NCBI RefSeq assembly: GCF_002216855.1
Contig: NZ_CP022356.1
Coordinates: 744,001-808,000, forward strand
Direction of reading: 5' to 3'
DNA length: 64,000 nt
Source of the DNA: Paraphotobacterium marinum
GTDB lineage: Bacteria > Pseudomonadota > Gammaproteobacteria > Enterobacterales > Vibrionaceae
A model generated the notes under the pieces. That model was not told the origin of the DNA and ran no database searches. It saw nothing but the letters and a program-made list of their open reading frames with translations. Position 1 is the stretch's first letter. Each line of letters starts with the position of its first letter. Shown in pieces: positions 16,196 to 30,200 of the stretch. The position numbers and the translations under genes were made by a program.

Positions 16196-17431
16196 TTAAT
16201 TTGTTTTTTCTAATAAACGAGAAATAGCTAATTCTCTTTTTGGCATATTAGATGCTCCTTTTCTTTCAATTTTTAAAGAAGCATATGAATTTGCAAATTT
16301 AATCGATTCTTTTATTGTTTTTCCTCGAGACAATTCCCCAACAAAAGCGCCAGCAAAGGCATCTCCTGCACCACAAGTATCTACAACATACGATTTATAT
16401 GTAGGGAAAATCCAGAATTTTTCACCATTAAAATAGACACAACCATCCTTTGACATCTTGATTATTACATGTTTTGGTCCCATCCCATGAATTTTATAAG
16501 CCGCTTCTTTAGCACTTTCGTAATTAAGTATTTCTATATTAGATAACTTTGAAGCTTCAACTTGATTAGGTAAAATAATGTCAACTTGCTGAAGTAATGG
16601 AATGCAATTTAAGTTTAGTGGTGATGGATCTAATACAACTAAAATATTCTGATTATGAGCTCTTTGAATAAGATGTTTTGTTACATCAAAATTATTTTCA
16701 AGTTGCGTTAATAATATATCACTTTGATCCAAGTGACATAGATCTTGTTCAATTTCATTTAATGTTATGTGAAGATTGGCTCCCAAATTAGCATAAACTT
16801 TGTTATTTCCTGCTTTTTTTGCGCTGACTATAACCGCTTGACCAGTTGAATATTCATTATCCATCAATACAGTTCTCGACATTAATGGGATATTTTTAAT
16901 AAATTCTTGAGCCTTAAAACTCAAAGCATCACTACCTATTTTTACAGTTAAGTGAACTTTATCTGATATACAAGATGCTGCTGTTGCTTGATTTGTACCC
17001 TTGCCACCTGAATAATAATTAATACTTTCCGCTGCAAGTGTCTCACCAATACTTGCAAAATCATCCACTTCAACACAAATATCAATATTAAATGAACCTA
17101 GAATAAATATCTTTTTGTAATCATCTGTATTTGACTGGGAGCTGTTTAAGATTTGTGATTTTGTATCATTTTGAGTTGATAAGTAGTTATTATTAATTTT
17201 TAAATTAAAGTTTTTATTATATACAGAGGTATATAAACTTCCATAATTAATTTTTTTCTTTTTAGCACCGCCACGAAAGATTTCACAACCAATTTTTGTC
17301 TGAAGTTCTTTTAAATCATTTCTTATTGTTCTGATTGTAACGTTAAACTGTTGAGATAAATCAAACAACGAAACTTGGCCCTTAATCCTAATTTGATCGC
17401 TGATAATTTTAATTCTTTCATGTTTTTTCAT
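16196..17431 (-). CDS. DeoR-type helix-turn-helix fused to a PfkB carbohydrate kinase
   Basis: A 411-residue two-domain protein. Residues 1-55 are a DeoR winged helix-turn-helix (KGQVSLFDLSQQFNVTIRTIRNDL). A variable, Asn/Ser-rich linker of about 50 residues follows, and from residue about 108 a ribokinase-like domain (FILGSFNIDICVEVDDF, YYSGGKGTNQATAAS, VVDTCGAGDAFAGAF with the catalytic Asp). Normal DeoR regulators use a sugar-phosphate-isomerase-like sensor domain, so a full kinase domain in that place suggests a regulator that also phosphorylates, or only senses, its sugar. It sits directly before the transporter and ribokinase, which it likely controls. The kinase motifs look intact. Confidence 0.88.
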   Translation of the reverse strand: MKKHERIKIISDQIRIKGQVSLFDLSQQFNVTIRTIRNDLKELQTKIGCEIFRGGAKKKKINYGSLYTSVYNKNFNLKINNNYLSTQNDTKSQILNSSQSNTDDYKKIFILGSFNIDICVEVDDFASIGETLAAESINYYSGGKGTNQATAASCISDKVHLTVKIGSDALSFKAQEFIKNIPLMSRTVLMDNEYSTGQAVIVSAKKAGNNKVYANLGANLHITLNEIEQDLCHLDQSDILLTQLENNFDVTKHLIQRAHNQNILVVLDPSPLNLNCIPLLQQVDIILPNQVEASKLSNIEILNYESAKEAAYKIHGMGPKHVIIKMSKDGCVYFNGEKFWIFPTYKSYVVDTCGAGDAFAGAFVGELSRGKTIKESIKFANSYASLKIERKGASNMPKRELAISRLLEKTN

Positions 17432-17515
17432 AATAACTCCTTCAGTGAGAGATATTATCCAAAAAAATAAAAAAAAATATGAAAGAATTCAAAAATAACA
17501 ACTAAATAGGAAAAT

Positions 17516-18175
17516 TTATTTCAATTCATGATCTTTATCACGAAGTTCAGTTATAAAATTTTCAATTTCCATTCTGTTATAAAAAATTTTAACTCCTAAT
17601 TTATTAAGTTGCTCAATAATATTTTTTTCAGAGTTTAAATCAACTAATTTTGTTGCGTTAAAATTTAAAATGACCTTAACTTGGTTTTTTATTAACTGAT
17701 TTATAGTTGAAAAAACACAGTAATCTAAAGCCAATCCACCACATAACACCCATTTAATATTATGGTATCTTAGAAATTCAATTAACCCAGTAGATTGTGT
17801 TTCTTGTAAGTCATGATATAAAGCGCCATATGGATGTGCATCAATTTCAATTCCTTTGTATACCTGGAAGTCATAATGGAAAGGTTCAATTAAACCATCA
17901 ATTAACTCAAAACCCTTTGTTCCTATAACACAATGACTTGGCCATTTTATATCAAGGTTTGCACCTTCTATTTTCTTAAAGAATTCAGTTTCATTTTTTG
18001 CTATCCACTTTGCATTTGTGGGATGTGCATCTCTAGTTAAAATATGGATATCTGTCATTGAATGATTAAATAATAATTCGTCAGCTATTTTGTGACCATC
18101 AACTACTGGCAATTCATCAGGACATAAAGGCGTAAACCCTTTTTGTGGATCGATATCCAACGAAGCAATTTTCAT
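17516..18175 (-). CDS. pncA: Nicotinamidase/isochorismatase-family cysteine hydrolase
   Basis: A 219-residue cysteine hydrolase. The catalytic triad can be placed as Asp9 (LDIDPQKGF), Lys107 (VYKG) and Cys153 (LALDYCVFST). Metal ligands Asp49 and His51 (TRDAHPTN) and His81 (KWPSHCVIGT) match nicotinamidases, where the WPxHCVxGT segment is diagnostic. It would convert nicotinamide to nicotinate for NAD synthesis and is slightly longer than typical at its C-terminus. It lies upstream of the ribose genes on the same strand, about 85 bases from the fusion regulator. The pairing with ribose uptake could serve salvage of nicotinamide riboside breakdown products, by inference. Confidence 0.82.
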   Translation of the reverse strand: MKIASLDIDPQKGFTPLCPDELPVVDGHKIADELLFNHSMTDIHILTRDAHPTNAKWIAKNETEFFKKIEGANLDIKWPSHCVIGTKGFELIDGLIEPFHYDFQVYKGIEIDAHPYGALYHDLQETQSTGLIEFLRYHNIKWVLCGGLALDYCVFSTINQLIKNQVKVILNFNATKLVDLNSEKNIIEQLNKLGVKIFYNRMEIENFITELRDKDHELK

Positions 18176-18228
18176 TTATATACTCATATTAAAAATATGT
18201 ACTATATCATAAAAGAGTAGCTTTGTGT

Positions 18229-21200
18229 TTAATCTACTAAGTATGGATTTTCATCATCTATATCTGGAATTCCGTCATTATCACTGTCCACATCAAGATG
18301 ATCAGCTAAACCATCTCCATCCGTATCAATTCCTTCACAATAACCAACATCACTCTCATATGATGCCAAAAGCTCAGAATAAGGAACTTGTCCAACAAAA
18401 AATACTGGTGAGCTATGAAGCGTTGAACTATTGGAAGCAGTCCATTCTACTGTATCGCCCTCATTTAAAATCACTGTCGTTGCATAAAACGCATTACCAA
18501 ATCCACTTGTACTATTTGCTAAAACATACAATCTACCAGTTTCGCCCGTTGTAATGTTATTAATTTCAATGTTTCCGTAAGAAAATATTTCATTACCGAT
18601 AAGATTTAATCCTGTAATATCAACAACAGTCTGTTCTCCATCTGTATCTAAAGTTTGAAGGCCACCATTACTTGAGTCAGATAAAATAGGATCATTATCT
18701 TTTATCATAATTGTTGAATAATCTAGATTTTGAATTATCACAGTCTCTGTTGTTCCATTATATCCAAATATATTAGCGCCATTTAAATTTTGTATTAAAT
18801 TGCTTGAGTATATAAGTAGTTCAACTTCACCATCATCATTAAACGACGCATATTTTTTATTAGAGCAACCCTCATCAATATCCAAAATAGTATCATTATC
18901 ATCATCCGTATCTGTATTATCACCAATTCCGTCTCCATCAGTATCTCTAGTTTCACTGGGATCATTCGGGAAATCATCTCCATTATCACCTACACCATCA
19001 CCATCAGTATCAGTTTGTTCCTCAAAATCAAGCGGAAATGCATCACTACTATCTCCTACACCATCTCCATCAGTATCTGAGAACTCAGTGGGATCATAAG
19101 GGAATGCATCCATAAAATCAGGCATACCATCATTATCATCATCATCATCTCCATTATCCCCTATTCCATCATTATCAAAGTCACTACTTTCTGAATTATC
19201 TAACGGAAATAAATCTTCAGCATCTGCTACACCATCATTGTCATCATCTGTATCTGTGTTATTCCCAGTTCCATCACCATCCGTATCGATACTTTCAGAA
19301 TCATCTAATGGGAAGGCATCGTCACTGTCTGCTACGCCATCATCATCATCGTCGCTATCTGCATTATTCCCTGTACCATCGCCATCGGTATCAATACTTT
19401 CTGAGTTATCTAATGGGAAGGCATCGTCATTATCTAATACACCATCATCATCATCGTCGCTATCTGCATTATTCCCTGTACCATCGCCATCGGTATCAAT
19501 ACTTTCTGAATTATCTAATGGGAAAGCATCGTTATTATCTAATACACCATCGTTATCATCATCGGTATCTGCATTATTACCAGTTCCATCACCATCCGTA
19601 TCAATGCTTTCTGAATTATCTAATGGGAAGGCATCGTCATTATCTAGCACACCATCATCATCATCATCGGTGTCTGCATTATTACCAGTTCCATCTCCAT
19701 CCGTATCAATGCTTTCAGCATTATCTAATGGGAAAGCATCCTCGTTATCAGATACACCATCATCATCATCATCGGTGTCTGCATTATTACCAGTTCCATC
19801 TCCATCCGTATCAATGCTTTCAGCATTATCTAATGGGAAAGCATCCTCGTTATCAGACACACCATCATCATCATCATCGGTATCTGCATTATTACCAATA
19901 CCATCACCATCCGTATCAATGCTTTCAGAATTATCTAATGGGAAGGCATCGTCATTATCTAGCACACCATCATTATCATCGTCATTATCTGCGTTATTCC
20001 CAGTTCCATCACCATCGGTGTCTATTGTTTCACTATCATCCAATGGAAGTGCATCTTCGCTATCAAGCACACCATCATCATCATCATCGCTATCTGCATT
20101 ATTACCAATACCATCACCATCCGTATCAATGCTTTCTGAATTATCTAATGGGAAGTCGTCCTCATTGTCTGCTACGCCATCATCATCATCGTCATTATCT
20201 GCGTTATTCCCAGTTCCATCACCATCCGTATCGATACTTTCAGAATCATCTAATGGGAAGGCATCTTCATTATCTAGCACACCATCATCATCATCATCGG
20301 TGTCTGCATTATTCCCTGTACCATCGCCATCGGTATCAATACTTTCTGAATTATCTAATGGGAAAGCATCTTCGCTATCAAGCACACCATCATCATCATC
20401 ATCCGTATCTGCATTATTACCCGTACCATCGCCATCGGTATCAATACTTTCAGAATTATCTAATGGGAAGGCATCGTCATTGTCTGCCACGCCATCATTA
20501 TCATCATCGGTATCTGCATTATTACCAGTTCCATCACCATCCGTATCAATGCTTTCTGAATTATCTAATGGGAAGGCATCGTCATTATCTAGCACACCAT
20601 CATCATCATCATCGGTGTCTGCATTATTACCAGTTCCATCTCCATCCGTATCAATGCTTTCAGCATTATCTAATGGGAAAGCATCCTCGTTATCAGATAC
20701 ACCATCATCATCATCATCGGTGTCTGTATTATTACCAATACCATCAGCATCGGTATCAATGCTTTCAGCATTATCTAATGGGAAAGCATCCTCGTTATCA
20801 GACACACCATCATCATCATCATCGGTATCTGCATTATTACCCGTACCATCGCCATCGGTATCAATGCTTTCTGAATTATCTAATGGGAAGGCATCTTCAT
20901 TGTCTGCCACGCCATCATTATCATCATCGGTATCTGAATTATTACCCGTACCATCACCATCGGTGTCTATTGTTTCACTGTCATCCAATGGAAGCGCATC
21001 TTCGATATCTAGCACACCATCATTATCATCGTCCGTATCTGCATTATTCCCAACACCATCGCCATCGGTATCCGTATTCTCTGAATTATCTAATGGGAAA
21101 GCATCGTTATTATCTAATACACCATCGTTATCATCATCGGTGTCTGTATTATTACCAATACCATCAGCATCGGTATCAATGCTTTCAGAATTATCTAGTG

Positions 21201-24200
21201 GGAAAGCATCCTCATTATCTAGCACACCATCATCATCATCATCATTATCTGCGTTATTCCCAGTTCCATCACCATCGGTGTCGATACTTTCTGAATTATC
21301 TAATGGGAAAGCATCCTCATTATCTAGCACACCATCACCATCATCATCGGTATCTGCATTATTACCAGTTCCATCCCCGTCAGTATCAATGCTTTCAGAA
21401 TTATCTAATGGGAAAGCATCCTCGTTATCAGATACACCATCATCATCATCATCGATGTCTGCATTATTACCAGTTCCATCACCATCCGTATCAATACTTT
21501 CAGCATTATCTAATGGGAAGGCATCGTCATTATCTAGCACACCATCATCATCATCATCGGTGTCTGTATTATTACCTATACCATCTGCATCGGTATCAAT
21601 GCTTTCTGAATTATCTAATGGGAAAGCATCCTCATTATCTAGCACACCATCGTTATCATCGTCCGTATCTGCATTATTCCCAACACCATCACCATCGGTG
21701 TCTATTGTTTCACTATCATCCAATGGAAGCGCATCTTCGATATCTAGCACACCATCATTATCATCATCGGTATCTGCATTATTACCAATACCATCACCAT
21801 CGGTATCAATGCTTTCAGAATTATCTAATGGGAAAGCATCGTCATTATCTAGCACACCATCATTATCATCATCGGTATCTGCAATATTTCCAGTTCCATC
21901 CCCGTCAGTATCAATGCTTTCAGAATTATCCAATGGGAAGGCATCTTCATTATCTAGCACACCATCATCATCATCATCATTATCTGCATTATTACCAACA
22001 CCATCACCATCCGTATCAATACTTTCAGCATTATCTAATGGGAAAGCATCTTCGCTATCAAGCACACCATCATTATCATCATCGGTGTCTGCATTATTAC
22101 CAATACCATCGCCATCGGTATCAATACTTTCAGAATTATCTAATGGGAAAGAATCCTCATTATCGGATATACCATCATCATCATCGTCGGTATCTGCATT
22201 ATTACCAGTTCCATCATTATCTGTATCTGTATCCTCAGTTGCATCTAAAGGAAATGCATCATTATCATCAGCAGTACCATCATTGTCGTCATCGGTATCT
22301 ACATTATTACCAATACCATCACCATCCGTATCAATACTTTCAGAATTATCTAATGGGAAAGCATCGTCATTATCCACTACACCATCATCATCATCGTCAG
22401 TATCTGCATTATTCCCAGTTCCATCATTATCTGTATCTGTATCCTCAGTTGCATCTAAAGGAAATGCATCATTCTCATCAGCAGTACCATCATTGTCATC
22501 ATCGGTATCTGCATTATTACCAGTTCCATCACCATCCGTATCAATGCTTTCAGCATTATCTAATGGGAAAGCATCGTCATTATCTAGCACACCATCATTA
22601 TCATCATCGGTATCTGCATTATTACCCGTACCATCGCCATCGGTATCAATACTTTCTGAATTATCTAATGGGAAGGCATCGTCATTATCTAATACACCAT
22701 CATTATCATCGTCGCTATCTGCATTATTACCTGTACCATCGCCATCGGTATCAATACTTTCTGAATTATCTAATGGGAAAGCATCGTCATTATCTAGCAC
22801 ACCATCATTATCATCATCGGTATCTGCATTATTACCCGTACCATCGCCATCGGTGTCGATACTTTCTGAATTATCTAATGGGAAGGCATCGTCATTATCT
22901 AGCACACCATCATTATCATCATCATTATCTGCGTTATTCCCAGTTCCATCACCATCGGTGTCGATACTTTCTGAATTATCTAATGGGAAGGCATCGTCAT
23001 TATCTAGCACACCATCATCATCATCATCGGTGTCTGTATTATTACCTATACCATCACCATCCGTATCAATGCTTTCTGAATTATCTAATGGGAAGGCATC
23101 GTCATTATCTAGCGCACCATCGTTATCATCGTCCGTATCTGCATTATTCCCAACACCATCACCATCGGTGTCTATTGTTTCACTATCATCCAATGGAAGC
23201 GCATCTTCGATATCTAGCACACCATCATTATCATCATCGGTATCTGCATTATTACCAATACCATCACCATCGGTATCAATGCTTTCAGAATTATCTAATG
23301 GGAAGGCATCGTCATTGTCTGCCACGCCATCACCATCATCATCGGTGTCTGCATTATTACCCGTACCATCGCCATCGGTATCAATACTTTCAGAATTATC
23401 TAATGGGAAGGCATCGTCATTGTCTGCCACGCCATCACCATCATCATCGGTGTCTGCATTATTACCTATACCATCGCCATCGGTATCAATACTTTCAGCA
23501 TTATCTAATGGGAAGGCATCTTCATTATCTAGCACACCATCATCATCATCATCGGTGTCTGCATTATTACCAACACCATCACCATCCGTATCGATACTTT
23601 CAGAATTATCTAATGGGAAGTCATCGTCATTATCTAGCACACCATCACCATCATCATCGGTATCTGCATTATTACCCGTACCATCGCCATCGGTATCAAT
23701 GCTTTCAGAATTATCTAATGGGAAGGCATCGTCATTATCTGCTACGCCATCATCATCATCGTCATTATCTGAGTTATTCCCAGTTCCATCACCATCGGTG
23801 TCGATACTTTCAGAATTATCTAATGGGAAGGCATCTTCATTATCTAGCACGCCATCATTATCATCATCGGTATCTGCATTATTACCCGTACCATCACCAT
23901 CGGTATCAATACTTTCTGAATTATCTAATGGGAAGGCATCTTCATTATCTAGCACGCCATCATTATCATCATCGGTATCTGCATTATTACCCGTACCATC
24001 ACCATCGGTATCAATACTTTCTGAATTATCTAATGGGAAAGCATCTTCATTGTCTGCTACGCCATCACCATCATCATCGGTATCTGCATTATTACCCGTA
24101 CCATCGCCATCGGTATCAATACTTTCAGAATTATCCAAAGGAAATGCATCATCGTCATCGGAGACACCATCATCATCATCGTCCGTATCTGCATTATTAC

Positions 24201-27200
24201 CCGTACCATCGCCATCGGTATCAATACTTTCAGAATTATCTAATGGGAAAGCATCTTCACTATCTGCTACGCCATCATTATCATCATCTGTATCAGCATT
24301 ATTACCAATACCATCACCATCCGTATCAATACTTTCAGTGTTATCTAATCTAAATGCATCATCGTTATCGGAAACACCATCGTTATCATCGTCTGTATCT
24401 GCATTATCCCCTATACCATCACCATCACTATCCAAGGTCTCATTTGCATCAACAGGAAAAAGATCCAATATATCTGAAACTCCATCACCATCATCATCCG
24501 TATCTGCATTATTACCAACACCATCACCATCCGTATCAATGCTTTCAGAATTATCTAATGGGAAGACATCTTCACTGTCAGGTATACCATCATTATCATC
24601 GTCTGTATCTGTATTATTACCAACTCCATCGCCATCGCTATCAATGGATTCATTTGTATCAAGAGGAAATACATCTATACCATCATTAACACCATCATTA
24701 TCACTATCTTCATCTAAATAATTAAATAATCCATCATTGTCTGTATCAATGTCACAACCATTATTATTGTTTTCTTCAGTAGCTATTAAATCCGTGTAAG
24801 GTGCTTGCCCAATATAAAAACTAGGTGATTGAATATCTGGTTTATAATTTGCAGAAGTTAATTTAATACTATCGCCATTTGTAAGAACAATCGTAGAAGC
24901 AAATACATAATTAGATGATGAGGATAAAATATATATACTTCCTGATTCACCTGTTGATAGATTTTCAACCGATGTTCGACCGATACTAGTTATGTAATTA
25001 CCTGAATTTAAATTGGCAATTGTTAAATCATTAACAACATATTGCGTATTAACAATATCATTATCCCTTATTTGCCCATCAGATGTACCACTATCATTAA
25101 GCATGTCATCATCATCGTAAACAACAATAAGCTCTGAAGTCAGAGCACTTAATGTAGTTGTAACTGAACCATTAAAAAATAAAATGTTTGAACCAGTAGT
25201 AATTCCTTGGTAAACAATAAATTCATATTCACCATTTTCATTAGCTGTAGCATATATTGGTCCAGAACTTCCAGTACATTCTTCAGTATCAGTTAAGCCA
25301 TCACCATCATCATCCGTATCGGCATTATCTCCTATTCCATCACTATCTGTATCTGTGTCTTCATTTTGATCTAAAGGAAATGCATCATCAATGTCATTGG
25401 TGCCATCACCATCATCATCGCTATCCGCATTATCACCGGTCCCATCGCTATCGGTATCTGTATCTTCATTTGGATCTAAAGGAAAGACATCATCAGTATC
25501 ATTGGTGCCATCACCATCATCATCATTGTCGGCATTATCACCAGTTCCATCATTATCTGTATCTGTGTCCTCCGTTGGATCTAGTGGGAAAGCATCATCA
25601 CCATCATCTGTCCCATCACCATCATCATCATTGTCGGCATTATCACCAGTACCATCACCATCGGTATCTATATCTTCTGTTGGATCTAAAGGAAATGCGT
25701 CATCTGCATCTGGCGTACCATCATTATCATCATCGGTATCCGTATTATCACCGTCTCCATCATTATCTGTATCTGTGTCCTCCGTTGGATCAAGTGGGAA
25801 TGCATCATTACTATCATCAGTTCCATCTCCATCATCATCGGTATCCGCATTATCACCAGTACCATCACCATCGGTATCTGTGTCCTCCGTTGGATCAAGT
25901 GGGAATGCATCATTACTATCATCAGTTCCATCTCCATCATCATCGGTATCCGCATTATCGCCAGTTCCATCATTATCTGTATCCGTATCTTCATTTGGAT
26001 CTAAAGGAAAGGCATCATTACTATCATTGGTTCCATCACCATCATCATCATTGTCGGCATTATCACCTATTCCGTCGTTATCTGTATCTGTATCTTCAGT
26101 TGGATCTAAAGGAAATGCATCATCATTATCATCTGTTCCATCTCCATCATCATCTGTATCTGTATTATCACCGGTTCCATCGCTATCGGTATCCGTGTCT
26201 TCATTTGGATTTAACGGAAATCCATCTTCAGTATCATCTGTTCCATCTCCATCATCATCGGTATCTGCATTATCACCAGTTCCATCATTATCTGTATCTG
26301 TGTCCTCCGTTGGATCTAGTGGGAAAGCATCATCACTATCATCAGTTCCATCTCCATCATCATCGGTATCCGCATTATCACCAGTACCATCACCATCGGT
26401 ATCGGTATCTTCTGTTGGGTCGAAAGGAAAGACATCATCTCCATCATCTGTTCCATCTCCATCATCATCGGTATCTGCATTATCGCCTGTTCCATCATTA
26501 TCTGTATCCGTATCTTCTGTTGGATCGAAAGGAAATGCATCATCTGTGTCTGGCGTACCATCATTATCATCATCGGTATCTGCATTATCACCAGTTCCAT
26601 CATTATCAGTATCGGTATCTTCATTTGAATCTAAAGGAAATGCATCATCCGCGTCTGGCGTACCGTCATTATCATCATCGGTATCGGCATTATCACCAGC
26701 TCCATCATTATCGGTATCTGTATCTTCATTTGAATCTAAAGGAAATGCGTCATCTGCGTCTGACGTACCATCACCATCAGCATCGGTATCGGCATTATCG
26801 CCCGTGCCATCACCATCGGTATCCGTATCTTCATTTGGATCTAAAGGAAATGCGTCATCTGTATCATCAGTACCATCATTATCATCATCGGTATCGGCAT
26901 TATCGCCTGTTCCATCATTATCCGAATCTGTGTCCTCCGTTGGATCAAGTGGGAATGCATCATTACTATCATCAGTTCCATCTCCATCATCATCGGTATC
27001 TGCATTATCGCCTGTTCCATCATTATCGGTATCCGTATCTTCAGTTGGATCTAGTGGGAAGGCATCATTACTATCATCAGTTCCATCTCCATCATCATCG
27101 GTATCCGCATTATCACCAGTACCATCACCATCGGTATCTGTATCTTCTGTTGGATCGAAAGGAAATGCATCATCCGCATCTGGTGTACCATCATTATCAT

Positions 27201-30200
27201 CATCAGCATCTGCATTATCACCGGTTCCATCATTATCGGTATCCGTATCTTCAGTTAGATCAAGTGGGAATGCATCATCAGTATCGGGCGTACCATCATT
27301 ATCATCATCGGTATCTGCATTATCACCCGTGCCATCACTATCGCTGTCTGTATCTTCTGTTGGATCTAAAGGAAAGGCATCATCTGTATCTTCAGTTCCA
27401 TCACCATCATCATCGGTATCTGCATTATCGCCTGTTCCATCATTATCTGTATCCGTATCTTCTGTTGGATCAAGTGGGAATGCATCGTCTGTATCTGGCG
27501 AACCATCATTATCATCATCGGTATCTGCATTATCACCAGTTCCGTCATTATCGGTATCTGTATCTTCATTTGAATCTAAAGGAAATGCATCATCCGCATC
27601 TGGTGTACTATCATTATCATCATCAGCATCTGCATTATCACCGATTCCATCATTATCCGAATCTGTGTCCTCCGTTGGATCTAGTGGGAAGGCATCATCT
27701 GTATCATCAGTACCATCATTATCATCATCGGTATCTGCATTATCACCGTCTCCATCACTATCGGTATCCGTATCTTCTGTTGGATCGAAAGGAAAGGCAT
27801 CACCCACATCTGGTGTACCATCATTATCATCATCAGCATCTGCATTATCACCGATTCCATCATTATCCGAATCTGTGTCCTCCGTTGGATCTAGTGGGAA
27901 GGCATCATCTGTATCATCATTACCATCATTATCATCATCGGTATCTGCATTATCACCGGTTCCATCATTATCCGTATCTGTATCCTCAGCTGAATCTAAA
28001 GGAAAGGCATCATCAGTATCTGGCGTACCATCATTATCATCATCGGTATCTGCATTATCACCCGTGCCATCACTATCGCTGTCTGTATCTTCTGTTGGAT
28101 CTAAAGGAAATGCATCGTCTGTATCTGGCGAACCATCATTATCATCATCAGTATCTGCATTATCACCGGTTCCATCATTATCGGTATCCGTATCTTCAGT
28201 TGGATCAAGTGGGAATGCATCATCAGTATCGGGCGTACCATCATTATCATCATCGGTATCTGCATTATCACCCGTGCCATCACTATCGCTGTCTGTATCT
28301 TCTGTTGGATCTAAAGGAAAGGCATCATCTGTATCTTCAGTTCCATCACCATCATCATCGGTGTCCGTATTATCACCGGTTCCATCATTATCGGTATCTG
28401 TGTCTTCAGTTGGATCAAGTGGGAATGCATCTTCTGTATCATCTGTTCCATCTCCATCATCATCGGTATCTGCATTATCACCCGTGCCATCACTATCGCT
28501 GTCTGTATCTTCTGTTGGATCGAAAGGAAAGGCATCATCTGTATCTTCAGTTCCATCACCATCATCATCGGTGTCCGTATTATCACCCGTGCCATCACCA
28601 TCGGTATCTGTGTCTTCACTTGGATCAAGTGGGAATGCATCGTCTGTATCTGGCGAACCATCATTATCATCATCGGTATCTGCATTATCACCGTCTCCAT
28701 CATTATCCGTATCTGTATCCTCAGCTGAATCTAAAGGAAATGCATCATCAGTATCGGGCGTACCATCATTATCATCATCGGTATCTGCATTATCACCTGT
28801 TCCATCATTATCAGTGTCGGTGTCTTCACTTGGATCGAAAGGAAAGTCATCTTCAGTATCATCTGTTCCATCTCCATCATCATCGGTGTCCGTATTATCA
28901 CCGGTTCCATCATTATCAGTGTCGGTGTCTTCACTTGGATCAAGTGGGAATGCATCGTCTGTATCTGGCGTACCATCATTATCATCATCGGTATCGGCAT
29001 TATCTCCAGCTCCGTCATTATCGGTATCTGTATCTTCATTTGAATCTAAAGGAAATGCATCATCCGCATCTGGTGTACCATCATTATCATCATCAGTATC
29101 TGCATTATCACCGGTTCCATCATTATCGGTATCCGTATCTTCAGTTGGATCAAGTGGGAATGCATCTTCTGTATCATCTGTTCCATCTCCATCATCATCG
29201 GTATCTGCATTATCACCGGTTCCATCATTATCCGTATCTGTATCCTCAGCTGGATCTAAAGGAAATGCATCATCTGTGTCTGGCGTACCATCATTATCAT
29301 CATCGGTATCTGCATTATCACCCGTGCCATCACTATCGCTGTCTGTATCTTCTGTTGGATCTAGTGGGAAGGCATCGTCTGTATCTGGCGAACCATCATT
29401 ATCATCATCGGTATCTGCATTATCACCTGTTCCATCATTATCGGTATCCGTATCTTCAGTTGGATCTAGTGGGAAGGCATCATTACTATCATCAGTTCCA
29501 TCTCCATCATCATCGGTATCCGCATTATCACCAGTACCATCACTATCGCTGTCTGTATCTTCTGTTGGATCGAAAGGAAAGGCATCATCTGTATCTTCAG
29601 TTCCATCACCATCATCATCGGTATCGGCATTATCACCGATTCCATCATTATCGGTATCCGTGTCTTCACCCGGATTTAAAGGAAATGCATCATCAGTATC
29701 GGGCGTATCATCATTATCATCATCGGTATCTGCATTATCACCCGTGCCATCACCATCGCTGTCTGTATCTTCTGTTGGATCTAAAGGAAAGTCATCTTCA
29801 GTATCATCTGTTCCATCTCCATCATCATCGGTGTCCATATTATCACCGGTTCCATCATTATCAGTGTCGGTGTCTTCACTTGGATCAAGTGGGAATGCAT
29901 CGTCTGTATCTGGCGTACCATCATTATCATCATCGGTATCGGCATTATCACCGATTCCATCATTATCGGTATCTGTATCTTCATTTGAATCTAAAGGAAA
30001 TGCGTCATCTGCGTCTGACGTACCATCACCATCATCATCGGTATCGGCATTATCACCGATTCCGTCATTATCCGAATCTGTGTCTTCACTTGGATCTAAA
30101 GGAAATGCATCATCCGCGTCTGGCGTACCATCATTATCATCATCGGTATCGGCATTATCACCGATTCCGTCATTATCGGTATCCGAGTCTTCACCCGGAT

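Noticed and set aside
19238-24721. 1827-residue and 1681-residue open frames on the plus strand opposite the giant gene
   Set aside because: They are antisense to the 105-bp repeats, where the unit length is a multiple of three and lacks stops in several frames. The predicted products are Ser/Pro or His/Tyr monotony with no start context.
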